Source: Glandiceps talaboti
Taxonomy: Eukaryota > Hemichordata > Enteropneusta > Spengelidae
Assembly (NCBI RefSeq): GCF_964340395.1
Contig: NC_135565.1
Span: 7,496,742-7,560,741 of the forward strand
Length of the DNA stretch: 64,000 bases
Reading direction: 5' to 3'
Both the position numbers and the translations under genes were made by a program. Below, in pieces: positions 1 to 13,566 of the stretch. Position 1 is the stretch's first letter. Each line of letters starts with the position of its first letter. The notes under the pieces were generated by a model. That model was not told the DNA's origin, ran no database searches, and saw only the letters and a program-made list of their open reading frames with translations.

Positions 1-293
1 AAATAACTTGTCTTTAAAGTATAGTTGCAAACATTGGTGTTTATAGTTTATCGTTTGATAAGAAAGATGTTTCTGGTATTGCTGTTGATGTAAACATTAG
101 AAAAAAAGTGTATCACATGATAGTAAACTGATTTTGGACAAGTATAAAGTTACAAACTCAACACACATCTAAGCTTATACTTCATTATTCTTCCAGTAAA
201 GTCATCAAAATAAAACTTATTAATGTTATTCAACTGCAGTGGGGAAACCTTTGAATTTCGACACTTACATTCCGAAATTCTGTCTCAATTAAA

Positions 294-3200
294 CTACCAC
301 GGAATTAATATGCCTTTAAAGTCGTAGAATAAACCATTGTGTTCATTTGATCTCGTTGCCATGACATCGATTAAACCTTCAACTGACTCCTCTACAGAGT
401 GAAAAGCACCAGCTGTTCCCATATCTGTCTTCACCCAACCGGGATGTAAGAGCACACAAAGGATGCAATCAGGTGAAAGTTCCAGGCTAAGATTCTTCGT
501 TACCATATTTAAAGCCATCTGCTCGATACAATAGAAAATGCGAGTATTAGCCGCTCCTCAATGACCAACATATACTCAAATGAGACAGCTAAATCGAAAC
601 ACTAACATTCCAGCGCCTTCAGGTGGTGCACTTTGACCTACCATATAAGTACGTGTAAAAAAATATTAAGTGTGGGAAGTTTACATTCAGAAGTCGATGT
701 TGTTTTATTACTGTCAGAAAAGCAAACATTTTCTCTTAGTACATGAAGAAAAATAAAATATAACACTTGCCTTCGAGCACCTGTACCCATAATCACTACC
801 ACTCCTGTTGTCTGCTAAGGACGCCATCTTGCTGGATATGTTGAACACTGACGCACGAGACGCACACAGTTGTTCACCTTGGACAAAATTACTCGCTCTT
901 CTCAGCAGTGGTAGGAACCTCTGATATATGAATAACAAGTTTAAAAGTGACGACGATTTTACACAATAATAAAATAAAAGTAATGAGAATAGTCATTCAA
1001 TGCAAATTTTTAAACAAAGAGTCATTGCTCAGACGTCATTTGAGAATATCAAAATAAGTGGTTGTAGTACTTGTGATAAAAAATTACAGGTAGAGATCTG
1101 TCTACACAGTAATACCCCACTTCAAGTGAAGTTCACCAAAATGACCCCACAACCACAACATCACCCTATCTAGCTGGCCAATTAAAAATGGCCGACACCT
1201 AAACTTAATTCATATTTGATATAACTATTTGCATGTGACATACAAGTATTTCAGCAATCTGACATGTACATATACATCACATACAAGTATTTCAGCAATC
1301 TGACATGTACGTATACATCACATACACATATTTCAGCAATCTGACATGTACATATACATCACATACACATATTTCAGCAATCTGACATGTACGTATACAT
1401 CACATACACGTATTTCAGCAATCTGACATGTACGTATACATCACATACAAGTATTTCAGCAATCTGACATGTACGTATACATCACATACAAGTATTTCAG
1501 CAATCTGTCATGTACGTATACATCACATACACATATTTCAGCAATCTGTTATATACGTATACATCACATACACGTATTTCAGCAATCTGTCATGTACGTA
1601 TACATCACATACACGTATTTCAGCAATCTGTCATGTACGTATACATCACATACAGGTATTTCAGCAATATGTCATGTACGTATACATCACATACAAGTAT
1701 TTCAGCAATCTGACATGTACGTATACATCACATACACGTATTTCAGCAATCTGTCATATACGTATACATCACATACATGTATTTCAGCAATCTGTCATGT
1801 ACGTATACATCACATACAAGTATTTCAGCAATCTGTCCTATACGTATACATCACATACAAGTATTTCAGCAATCTGTCATATACGTATACATCACATACA
1901 CGTATTTCAGCAATCTGTCATGTACATATACATCACATACAAGTATTTCAGCAATCTGACATGTACGTATACATCACATACAAGTATTTCAGCTATCTGT
2001 CATGTACGTATACATCACATACACATATTTCAGCAATCTGTCATGTACATATACATCACTTACACATATTTCAGCAATCTGACATGTACGTATATACATC
2101 ACATACACATATTTCAGCAATCTGTCATGTACATATACATCACATACACGTATTTCAGCAATCTGTCATATACGTATAAATCACATACACATATTTCAGC
2201 AATCTGTCATATACGTATACATCACATACACGTATTTCAGCAATCTGTCATATACGTATACATCACATACACATATTTCAGCAATCTGTCATATACGTAT
2301 ACATCACATACATGTATTTCAGCAATCTGTCATGTACGTATAAATCACATACACATATTTCAGCAATCTGTCATATACGTATACATCACATACACGTATT
2401 TCAGCAATCTGACATGTACGTATATACATCACATACACATATTTCAGCAATCTGTCATGTACATATACATCACTTACACGTATTTCAGCAATCTGTCATG
2501 TACGTATATGTCATATACACGTGTTTCAGCAATCTGACATGTATGTATATACATCACATACACGTATTTCAGCAATCTGACATGTACGTATATACATCAC
2601 ATACACATATTTCAGCAATCTGTCATGTACGTATACATCACATACACATATTTCAGCAATCTGTCATGTGCGTATACATCACATACACATATTTCAGCAA
2701 TCTGACATGTACGTATACATCACATACACATATTTCAGCAATCTGTCATGTGCGTATACATCACATACACATATTTCAGCAATCTGACATGTACGTATAC
2801 ATCACATACACGTATTTCAGCAATCTGACATGTACGTATACATCACATACACGTATTTCAGCAATCTGTCATGTACGTATACATCACATACATGTATTTC
2901 AGCAATCTGTCATGTACGTATACATCACATACAAGTATTTCAGCAATCTGTCATGTACGTATACATCGCATACACGTATTTCAGCAATCTGACATGTACG
3001 TATACATCACATACACGTATTTCAGCAATCTGTCATGTACGTATACATCACATACATGTATTTCAGCAATCTGTCATGTACGTATACATCACATACAAGT
3101 ATTTCAGCAATCTGTCATGTACGTATACATCACATACACGTATTTCAACAATCTGTCATGTACATATACATCACATACAAGTATTTCAGCAATCTGACAT

Positions 3201-6200
3201 GTACGTATAAATCACATACAAGTATTTCAACAATCTGTCATGTACGTATATACACCACATACACATATTTCAGCAATCTGTCATGTACATATACATCACA
3301 TACACGTATTTCAGCAATCTGTCATGTACGTATAAATCACATACACATATTTCAGCAATCTGTCATATACGTATAAATCACATACACATATTTCAGCAAT
3401 CTGACATGTACGTATATACATCACATACACATATTTCAGCAATCTGTCATGTACGTATATACATCACATACACATATTTCAGCAATCTGTCATGTACATA
3501 TACATCACTTACACGTATTTCAGCAATCTGTCATGTACGTATATGTCATATACACGTGTTTCAGCAATCTGACATGTATGTATATACATCACATACACGT
3601 ATTTCAGCAATCTGACATGTACGTATATACATCACATACACATATTTCAGCAATCTGTCATGTACGTATACATCACATACACATATTTCAGCAATCTGTC
3701 ATGTGCGTATACATCACATACACATATTTCAGCAATCTGACATGTACGTATACATCACATACACATATTTCAGCAATCTGTCATGTGCGTATACATCACA
3801 TACACATATTTCAGCAATCTGACATGTACGTATACATCACATACACATATTTCAGCAATCTGACATGTACGTATACATCACATACACGTATTTCAGCAAT
3901 CTGACATGTACGTATACATCACATACACGTATTTCAGCAATCTGTCATGTACGTATACATCACATACATGTATTTCAGCAATCTGTCATGTACGTATACA
4001 TCACATACAAGTATTTCAGCAATCTGTCATGTACGTATACATCGCATACACGTATTTCAGCAATCTGACATGTACGTATACATCACATACACGTATTTCA
4101 GCAATCTGTCATGTACGTATACATCACATACATGTATTTCAGCAATCTGTCATGTACGTATACATCACATACAAGTATTTCAGCAATCTGTCATGTACGT
4201 ATACATCACATACACGTATTTCAACAATCTGTCATGTACATATACATCACATACAAGTATTTCAGCAATCTGACATGTACGTATAAATCACATACAAGTA
4301 TTTCAACAATCTGTCATGTACGTATATACACCACATACACATATTTCACCAATCTGTCATGTACATATACATCACATACACGTATTTCAGCAATCTGTCA
4401 TGTACGTATAAATCACATACACATATTTCAGCAATCTGTCATATACGTATAAATCACATACACATATTTCAGCAATCTGACATGTACGTATATACATCAC
4501 ATACACATATTTCAGCAATCTGTCATGTACTTATACATCACATACACGTATTTCAGCAATCTGTCATGTACGTATAAATCACATACACATATTTCAGCAA
4601 TCTGTCATATACGTATACATCACATACACGTATTTCAGCAATCTGACATGTACGTATATACATCACATACACATATTTCAGCAATCTGTCATGTACATAT
4701 ACATCACATACACGTATTTCAGCAATCTGTCATGTACGTATATGTCACATACACGTGTTTCAGCAATCTGACATGTACGTATATACATCACATACACGTA
4801 TTTCAGCAATCTGACATGTACGTATATACATCACATACACATATTTCAGTAATCTGACATGTACATATACATCACATACAAGTATTTCAGCAATCTGTCA
4901 TGTACATATACATCACTTACACATATTTCAGCAATCTGACATGTACGTATACATCACATACACATATTTCAGCAATCTGTCATATACGTACATGTATACA
5001 TCACATACACATATTTCAGCAATCTGTCATGTACATATACATCACATACACATATTTCAGCAATCTGTCATATACGTACGTATATACATCACATACACAT
5101 ATTTCAGCAATCTGTCATGTACATATACATCACTTACACGTATTTCAGCAATCTGTCATGTACGTATATGTCACATACACGTATTTCAGCAATCTGACAT
5201 GTACGTATATACATCACATACACGTATTTCAGCAATCTGACATGTACGTATAAATCACATACAAGTATTTCAGCAATCTGACATGTATGTATACATCACA
5301 TACACATATTTCAGCAATCTGTCATGTGCGTATACATCACATACACATATTTCAGCAATCTGACATGTACGTATACATCACATACACATATTTCAGCAAT
5401 CTGTCATGTGCGTATACATCACATACACATATTTCAGCAATCTGACATGTACGTATACATCACATACACATATTTCAGCAATCTGACATGTACGTATACA
5501 TCACATACACGTATTTCAGCAATCTGTCATGTGCGTATACATCACATACAAGTATTTTAGCAATCTGACATGTACGTATACATCATATACACGTATACCA
5601 TATCTAAGAGGGACACATTTAAGAGATTAGGCGACAAAGTAAGATGCACAAGCACTCAATTCAAAATTCTGATTAGACTATGTGAATTGGTCAGGGAACC
5701 GATAGCACATATGCTCAAAACTATCCCACCATTTAAATATACCAAATGCCTTCACATGACATTATTATTTATGATTTCTGACTTGTAACTTAAATTTCCC
5801 ATTGGTCATACAACTATCTCAAAATGCATGACGTACCTTGGTAACCATGGCTGGACCAATGGCATTGACTCTGAATTGTTGCATCATTGATTCTGAGTCG
5901 ACATCTTTAAGTTTGTCATCCAATATCATAATTCCAGCATTGTTGACGAGTAGATTAACTCCATTTTCTCCAACTTGTTGTTCAACATACTTGGCGGCTT
6001 CATCTATATCATTGACATTTGTAACGTCTGTAGGGATTCAATTGTGAGAAAAAACAATAAACCGAGTAATCAGTTTTAAAACGCCCTCCTCTCATTGCTG
6101 TTCAAGAAAGAAAGAAAAAAGAGCCCCCCGTCCAATTCGGATGGTCATTGGAATAAAACAAAATAACTATGTGGGAGTTGTGGAGTGGTGTGGTGATTGC

Positions 6201-7205
6201 GATATAATGGTGATATGTTTATATGCTAACCCCAGCATTTCTCTGAGAAATACCCCTTCCCATAGCCGGGTATAATAAACAGACACTGTGATTTCTATTA
6301 ACTTTGTCAATACTGTAGCACTGTGTCTACTACATAATCACATGTTGGTTTAAAGTAATATTTGCTATTACTCGGATCGAAAATCACACTATAGAATACA
6401 GTGATATTGAGAATTGTATTCGTTCAATGATAAAATAAAGTATTTATAAGATCGTTTTTATACAGACTTCAGTGATTGGTTCAGATCGTGTCACGTGGTA
6501 TGACCAATAGTGACCAATTCACATGCAGAGATAATACTTTGTTGTCTCTTTTCCCAAGGGCACTATTAGTGTTGCACTGGAGTAATACATGTGACGTATG
6601 TGATGTATTATAAAGTACGTACTGCCTGGCCTTATGAGGACAACGTAGACGCCATCCAGCGCCCTCATAGCCAGGCAATATGTAAGTATTGAATATTACG
6701 ATTTTCTAAATGCTGTATGATAACCCTGAAAATGCATTCGGCATGACTGTATGGAAGAACTAGTGCCTCAGTTACGTGCGTTTGTAAGATACAAAATTAA
6801 TTAGTTAACGTGCATTCTCATTAACGTCTTTGGGGATGTAGCAATAATAACGAGTATTCATGATCATAGGCTATCATCATACACGCGGATAGAGAATCGA
6901 ATGCAGAAGAGTCACAGACCTAGCTATATATACAGAGAGCTTACAAAAGTCATAATTGCAAACTGTAGATAAACTTTCACTTACCCATTTTTATCACTGT
7001 TACGCTTTTATTGTCTTCGGCCAACTTTCTTAGTTCCTGAGGGGGGGGGGGGGCGCAGAGGTAGAGAAAGACATATAGACAGTTAACATTGTAAGAGTAA
7101 AAATAGAGACAAGCTATTATGGGTAGCCGAACAAAATTAATGGCGGGAAAGAAGATGTAGATTGAGATGGATGATAAGGCATATACACACGCACGCACGC
7201 GCGCG

Positions 7206-7257
<52 letters not shown>

Positions 7258-8119
7258 TACACGCAATATATTTTATATGTATATATACAAGGATCGATTA
7301 TACACATGCGTGTTATATTCATGTTTGTGCAAAGTATTAATAACTTCATACGCCGTCAAAACATGCAATAGTCTATTAGCAAATTAACATCACCCATCCA
7401 CTCGGAAGGTCATACATTGACAGTGTTATAAAACCCAAATAGTTTGATACTGAGGAGATGTGAATTAATAAAATTATATGCTATAATGGCTCATGTAGTG
7501 TTTTATGCAACTCTCGAAATGATAATCTGCGATGTTGTTTTAAGTGGACTATTCGTACATTGTCGCCATCGCTAGTGATGCATGAAGACCTCGGATCTGC
7601 CATCGGAAATTTGCAAACAAAAGTTGAATGAAGATATATAGAGCCTCTGTTGAAGCGCAGCTGTCCTAGGCAGCGTCTACTGCGTTATGCAACGTGTGGT
7701 CGATTTTTTTAGATTTAGCAGAATTGCCGGAGGGTCGATCAGCTAGACTATAATGTCTGCGCAAGCGTGCCTAGTGTCGACCTTCACCTTTCTATGACCT
7801 TCGGAAAGGTCCCCGGACGTATTTTTAGGATGTTGTTATGTTCTACAGATGATGGTTGATGGTTTCATTAGCCTTGCCTGCCGTGTCGATATTAACCTGC
7901 ACCAAAACAGTCTGACGTATGTTTGCTGATTTCGACCTTTGCAATCACACAGAAATACATAATACATTTACCTACTGAAGTCGTGTCATCTGATAGAGCA
8001 CAGGCGAAAACGGAGTCCGGTGGATTTGGTAATTTTGTGAACTGTTTGACCATTTCTAGTCCAATACCTCTGTCAGTTCCTGTTATTACGACACATTTTA
8101 CTTTGAAAGTAGACGCCAT
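294..8119 (-). CDS. Classical short-chain dehydrogenase/reductase, five exons, 253 aa
   Basis: Exons on the minus strand: 7976-8119, 6985-7036, 5837-6027, 771-920, 294-518. Every junction is in phase (0,1,0,0) and sums to 254 codons with the stop, the usual size for the family. Seen: cofactor motif TGTDRGIG at residues 13-20, LDV-like KMDVT near 64-68, NNAG at 94-97, catalytic Ser in NISS (about 158), YRCSK with Tyr175 and Lys179, then PGWVKTDMG. These mark an NAD(P)-dependent Rossmann-fold oxidoreductase of the C-factor/sniffer-like group; the substrate cannot be told. There is no signal peptide or membrane segment, so it is probably cytosolic. The exon 1 donor was taken as TCA|gtaggt because it alone keeps the phase. 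Intron 4 has a GC donor (AAG|gcaagt). Intron 3 (921-5836) is almost wholly minisatellite. No inactivating change is seen. Confidence 0.88.
1236..5597. repeat. 41-bp minisatellite filling SDR intron 3
   Basis: About 105 head-to-tail copies of a 41-bp unit with core CACGTATTTCAGCAATCTG, plus a minority of 43-45-bp units carrying an extra TA or similar. The unit has no stop codon in any plus-strand frame, so long plus-strand ORFs with a 41-residue protein period appear in all three frames. They are a by-product of the repeat and not genes. A block around 2.3-3.4 kb recurs around 3.4-4.5 kb: identical 126-codon stretches start at 2830 and 3906, an offset of 1076 bp. Variant units such as the one with GTGTTTCAGC (about 2515 and 3550) recur at an offset one unit shorter. 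Confidence 0.97.
7040..7262. repeat. G-run and (CG/CA)n microsatellite in SDR intron 2 and exon 2 edge
   Basis: A run of about 14 G lies at 7040-7053, next to the acceptor of SDR exon 2 (the minus strand reads poly-C into CTCAG). At 7186-7262 CACG, CG and CA dinucleotides run together in sequence. Confidence 0.9.
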
Positions 8120-8409
8120 GATGATTTGACTTCAACACACAAATCGTATCATGTCAAAAGGGTCACAGGTCAGGCAGTCAGGTCAAATTGCGCTTTTTAG
8201 AATTTTTTTTATCAATTTCTCATCAAACTGACAAACATTTCATGAGAAAATTTAACATTGATAAAAGAAATGTCGTTGACTTGTCTGTTTATCGTAAAAG
8301 CAACTAAAATTACAGACATTACGTATGTAAAGGTGTTACTATTTTAAATGCAGCATGAAGGTTTGTTAACGTTTTACTGTGACTAGGTTGACTTCAATCA
8401 ATGACCTCA

Positions 8410-8472
8410 AGACAGACAGACAGACAGACAGACAGGCAGGCAGGCAGCAGACAAAGACGTGCACACACACGC

Positions 8473-8541
<69 letters not shown>

Positions 8542-8630
8542 TCCTCCTCTACGCAGGCAGATAGGCACGTATCCATACATACATACATACATACATACAT
8601 ACATACATACATACATACATACATACAGCG
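8410..8630. repeat. Compound microsatellite (CAGA)n, (AG)n, (CATA)n
   Basis: Tetranucleotide CAGA/GGCA copies at about 8411-8447, about 31 AG copies at 8477-8540 and about 13 CATA copies at 8573-8627. It lies upstream of the SDR start codon. Apparent Cys/Val- or Glu/Arg-rich ORFs here are repeat artefacts. Confidence 0.95.
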
Positions 8631-8810
8631 AAGATTGATTTTCATAACCCTAGCGGCCAATTATTATTCGTTTTCTATTGTTCAAGCAATGAAATTAGAC
8701 TACTGTTGATAGCTGATAGCTGACAATTTATCATTTTATTCACATTTATTTTGTTCTTGATATACATGTTATACAGAGTCAATAAAGGCATCTTTACGTA
8801 ATTATAAGGT

Positions 8811-8813
8811 AGC

Positions 8814-8897
<84 letters not shown>
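8811..8897. repeat. (ATTG)n microsatellite
   Basis: About 21 uninterrupted copies of GATT/ATTG, followed by one diverged partial repeat near 8900-8920. No coding sequence overlaps it. Confidence 0.97.
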
Positions 8898-8898
<1 letters not shown>

Positions 8899-9082
8899 TC
8901 AGAGATTGATTGAATTCAGAAACGTTGTTTTACTGTAGTAATCGGATATAAAACCTGGTGATTACTGTACAAAATTTGCATGTGCAAGACACAATGTAAG
9001 AGTGTAAAGTTGAAACTAAACATAGTTGAGCTGGTATAGCCAACCATTCCATTACGTCATCAATCATATAGTGTCGAAAGTT

Positions 9083-9212
9083 CTATATCATTTCTCTCAC
9101 AGTTTCGCCAATAAACGCAAATCTTCCCTCTGTGATGACGAACACTCTATCAGGCTTGGCAAAGTATTTATTGTTGAAATCGTTGTTCATGTTAGCAACT
9201 TCAATTAGTTTT
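9083..9212 (-). pseudogene. Decayed last exon of a deiodinase paralogue
   Basis: Behind a good acceptor (ctttcag) at 9212 the minus strand reads KLIEVANMNNDFNNKY, then AKPDRVFVITEGRFAFIGETVREMI and an amber stop at 9083-9085. The intact deiodinase last exon at 59073-59328 has NDFNIKYAAMPDRIF, GGKFVYVGPTVGQAL and the same acceptor phase (one spare base, then a codon string with LIE). About 20 codons between LIE and NDFN are missing here. Reading past the amber codon gives YMIDDVMEWL, which resembles the ending of the intact gene (SDSVVAWL), so the stop looks secondary. No matching upstream exons were found between 9.2 and 16 kb. It is probably a relic. The family assignment is secure on the aligned motifs; the pseudogene status is inferred. 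Confidence 0.7.
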
Positions 9213-9257
9213 CTGAAAGTAATGAAGGGAAATGACTGGTCAATGTTAAAAAGAAAC

Positions 9258-9299
9258 TACATACATACATACATACATACATACATACATACATACATG
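9258..9299. repeat. (CATA)n microsatellite
   Basis: About ten tandem CATA copies just upstream (minus strand) of the decayed deiodinase exon. Confidence 0.95.
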
Positions 9300-10917
9300 G
9301 CTTACCTACCTCGATGGCTCCATTTTTTCATACTGTCTGAAACCTACCCTTTTCAATCCATGACTTCTAACTGCTTAATAAACTTTACAACATAAAATTT
9401 ACGCAGCATTCGTCATGAAATATCGAAATATCATGAAAAATATACTAAAAAAGCCCATCTTATCAATACGTTTCAGTCATACCAATGTTCATCCGCCTGT
9501 AAAGTTACGGAAAATACCACCTTTTATGAGCCCGTGTGTAAAGTTACGGATTTGACCTACATACCTTAATCAAAGAGTAAACCTACGGATTTTGCCTCCT
9601 TTATCTAAACCCAAGTGTTAACCTTTAACGATCTTTGTTAAAGCATGGAAGTATAACCCGACGTCACAAGTTATACGACGGATTGTCCTCTTGATGTTGC
9701 CTAACCGGTTCTATCATTACACAAACATTGAAGGGAAGCGAAATGGCGAAACGCGCCGTCACGAGGGGATTGCGTCTCGCGAGGTCCAAGTGTAAATCAC
9801 GAAGTTAGGGTCATGTGCTTTTGATCATCTCCGAGTCTTTTCGTTTCATAAGGCTAATGGATGACATAGTTCCAAAAAAAATTGCCCGCAAACGTTGACA
9901 GGCTGTGTATCGCATGACATATAAATACAGTTTTTTTAAATACGAAATCGTGTGAAATCCCCGCAATTACCTAAACAAGTACAAGTTCTATGGCGTAATC
10001 AATCTCCTGGGGGGGGGGGGGCATTGATGGTAATACGGGGAGGGTCCGCGCAAAACGGTTGAATTTTTGTGTTGGTTGGTATCAGAAAGGGTACACTTTT
10101 CATGAGGTGTTGGTATGAGAAAGTGTCGGGTGAATCAAAACTGACGTTACAGAAACTATGCACTGAGTAAACAATGGAACCTGGTGTATCTACCTTCAAA
10201 ATTCCCGAACTCTCGTCGCTCATGCCATGCCGGTTGTAAGTGGCATATACCAGCTGTAAGCGTTGACGTGGTGTTACAGAGTAAAACACGCTAAAACAGT
10301 TCGACTGTACTTGAACTAATTAAGTAGCGGATAGGGTATTTTTTTCTCATAAAATTGGTATCACAACAGTTTGGATTTCAGTGCCTCCCCTAATGTTACC
10401 CATGGAGTTAACCCCCCCCCCCCCCGGTGAATAACCGTAAGCAACCGTCGGAACGGCATAGTCAACCACGACGCATGTCAAAGTATGATGGAGTATATTT
10501 AACAGCCCCTGTTACTAAGGGCAATAGATAGTAGCGACACTAAATTTGCATCCGGCATTTGACCGGGTCTCCGGGCTACCGGCGACCGATAGCGCAAGCA
10601 TAACTCTTATTGCTAACTATTTTGGTTGTACAAATGTACCTTATTCTCTTTCTTGCTGGAAGTAGTGTTTCTTTTTTAAAAAAATCCTGTTTGTTTCGTT
10701 TGCTGTTATTAGGCTCTACGGAAACAGTCCCGGACTGTCTGCTTTTATTTCTAGTTCAGACCATGGTGTTAGCGATGTTTGTCCTAGTGTGTGTGAGCTG
10801 AGTGTTGTTGTCAATACAAGCTCAATCAAATTTGTTCAAATTTTTGTGCGTTATCACTGACATATCGAGAAGGATTTGTTTCTGTCTTACAATTTCTTTT
10901 CTGGTTTGCCTCCCTAC

Positions 10918-10967
<50 letters not shown>

Positions 10968-12305
10968 TATGTTATGTCTTTCGCAGTAATATCTCTGGGA
11001 TTGCTTTGTGTAATCTGTTGTGTTGATTCTGTGTTTAATAAAAGGTGTATTTATGGTTGACAATGAAGACGCCTTGCCCTTCTTTTAAAGTCTTTTCAGT
11101 AATTTGTTTATTGTGACATTTTTTTTGTTCAGTGTGATCGCCGCCATCTAATATTGCGCAATGCAGTCAAAATCAATCAATTCGTATGTATACATGTAAT
11201 GGAAAAATTAACGTTTAATTCAGTTAAATAAATATACTATTAATTATATACAGTTATAGTTTAAACAGTTAAATAGGTACATGCAGTTGTCGTGGGGAGG
11301 GTAATGTTGTACAAAATGAGAAAAGGGGAGGGTCACATTAAATTTTACAAATGGAGGATGTTGGAGGTTCATGTTTTACTTTTTGTGAGTTTACACGATC
11401 ACAGAAACAAACGTCATTTTGTCCCTTCCCTATATAGTTAGCTAAATACATCTATATTATCGTTATTATCGACATTTCATTTGATCCTGATGAAAGATTC
11501 AAGATACATGTAAGTTGGAATGACATCGGAGTATGATCTGCAATATGATTAATATGATCTGCAAACACAACACATAGTATTTTGATTTTATCCCAACAAA
11601 TGTTGGTTTGAGTCTTTCTACACTATGTTACATATTGTACTCTAACTTAATTTGTAATCATTTTTGGCTCTGTCATCATGGATTTCCATATTCCTGAGAC
11701 TCTACTGAAGAGTTTGATATATATATATTATGCTGGTATTTTTCCGGTTGTGCTTTACGTAAAAAATGTGGGCGCTGCTGCAGCACTATTAGCTATATCA
11801 AATGAGCTGTAGCAGAGTTTGTGTGTGCTAGCATGTTCCCTGGGGGAAGCAGGAATTAACTTCAAAAGGGGTAAGGGGGTTTATGACATGATGATCCTAT
11901 CAATGATATGGAATTTAGGGCCACAATTTAGTCAATTTGGTGCCGCTATGTTTTCACTTTGGTAAAACATGCAGATTGAACCAGTTGAGGTGAAAGTTCT
12001 TACAGTAGTTAGCTGTAGAAATAAGATATGAGATTGTAGTCCAGAATCAGGCTGTTAAATGGCATATTTTGTTTAATTTTCTGCATTTTAAAATTAGTTC
12101 TTAATGGTGAAACATTTTGAATTTCCAAAAATAAATAACAAAAATTAGTATTTTGTGATGTCTACTACTTAATAATGGTTTATTTTAGTTGATGAATCTA
12201 GCAGCCCCAAAGAGAGGGCTAGATATAGTTACTCAGGCGGAAGGGTACATGTAAATAGTTTCGCAAAAATTGACTTGTTGACGGCCGCCAGTACACAGGT
12301 GCCGT
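9300..12305. other. Gene-poor stretch
   Basis: No exon with both splice signals and a recognisable protein was found. It holds a G-run at about 10009-10021, a C-run at about 10411-10425 and a (TTG)n tract at 10917-10967. Short ORFs here have no recognisable motifs. Confidence 0.6.
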
Positions 12306-12954
12306 GTTTCGGCTACACGTTCAACGTGTACGCGCACGTGTGACGTAAGAGATTTTGTGCCACTACGTCGCAATTTTGACCCACTTCTCTGCGTACTGAC
12401 AAGTTTCGCGGGCGTTTTGAACGTGGCGACGGCTGTTTACACGTAAGTAAACAACGTGAAATTTCTTTTAAATTTTTTTGTAAAATAATCACTAATATTA
12501 TCAAAAATGTTGATGCTTTTAGCAAGGTTGACCCTTCACAACATAATACACCTCAGTAATTTTGTTTTCCTTGATAAAATATTTAAAATGCAGCCTTGAA
12601 TCTGTGGCTGCCTTCACGTAACTGATTTTGCACAGAAATCACGATGTACGATGATGACTGTCGCTGCAATCTTCAAGATACTACAGGGTGATTTTATTGT
12701 GAACATATGAGATTATTCACGTAAATATATCTGCTTAATTATTTGTCTTGTCATAATGTCAAGCCATACGGTTATTGTCATTGCGCTATTTATGTCATAT
12801 AACCAAAACATTAATGTAATATTTAGGCTAACCATGTAATCTGTATCGATATACGTAAACGGCTAGCCGAAGCAAAATTAGGTCACAGCTGATACGCGAA
12901 CGTGAACGTGAGTGAGTTGCGCGTTCGCGTACACGTTGAACGTGTAGCCGAAAC
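12306..12954. mobile_element. Non-autonomous element with ~29-bp terminal inverted repeats
   Basis: The left end begins GTTTCGGCTACACGTTCAAC and continues to about 12334. The right end is its reverse complement over about 29 bases, ending at 12954. Each end is itself partly palindromic (CACGTTCAACGTG). The interior of about 590 bp has no coding capacity, which fits a MITE-type element. No clear target-site duplication was found, so the superfamily is unassigned. Confidence 0.6.
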
Positions 12955-13566
12955 TATATGTGAGTCTCGGTTGGTGTACATGAAATTTAATTTTTTTCAG
13001 ACAAGATCTTTTAATTTACGATTAGTGAAATATTTTTCCCCTTGTGATTTATAATGCAATATAAATTGCACAATCAAGAAAATAAACTATTTCAGTGTAT
13101 TGATTCGTACAAGGTTTGAATCTAGTCAGTGTATATTATTGTTATTCACTGTTGACTTTTGAGAGGTTAGTGTGTTGAAGCGAGTGTTGATTTTGTACAA
13201 ATTAGCCACAATGTTAGTTGTGCTTTGCATGAATATTTTTTTGTGATGAAACGTTGATCTCTGATTAGTTGCAATTGGAGAGACTTCAGACATGGAGAAT
13301 GGGATTTCTTATGTCACAGGATCAGAAGTGTGTTTGGTGATCAAATCCAGACAGCAAATACATCAGAAAAAATTAACGCTTATGAAATAAATGTCAAATC
13401 AGGCCATACAATTGTATACAATGTACACATCATATTTTAATCAGATTGTTACAATGAACTTCCAATTTCAGCAGTCCAACACACATCTGTCCTAGTAGCA
13501 TGAGAAAACCAATTCCCAATCTTACATACATGTATTTAAAAGACAACTCCACCATTCACCAGCCTT

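Noticed and set aside
1428-2992. Long plus-strand ORFs (up to 369 codons) with a 41-residue repeat
   Set aside because: All three plus frames are open only because the 41-bp unit lacks stop codons; the region is an intron of a minus-strand gene.
1236-5597. CRISPR-like array of regular repeats
   Set aside because: The units abut without unique spacers, in a eukaryotic intron: a minisatellite.
8379-8709. Glu/Arg-, Ser/Leu- and Cys/Met/Tyr/Val-rich ORFs
   Set aside because: Translations of AG, CATA and CAGA microsatellites. The same holds at 14508, 18378, 23796, 32479, 33762, 44787, 46156, 54687, 56847 and 59375.
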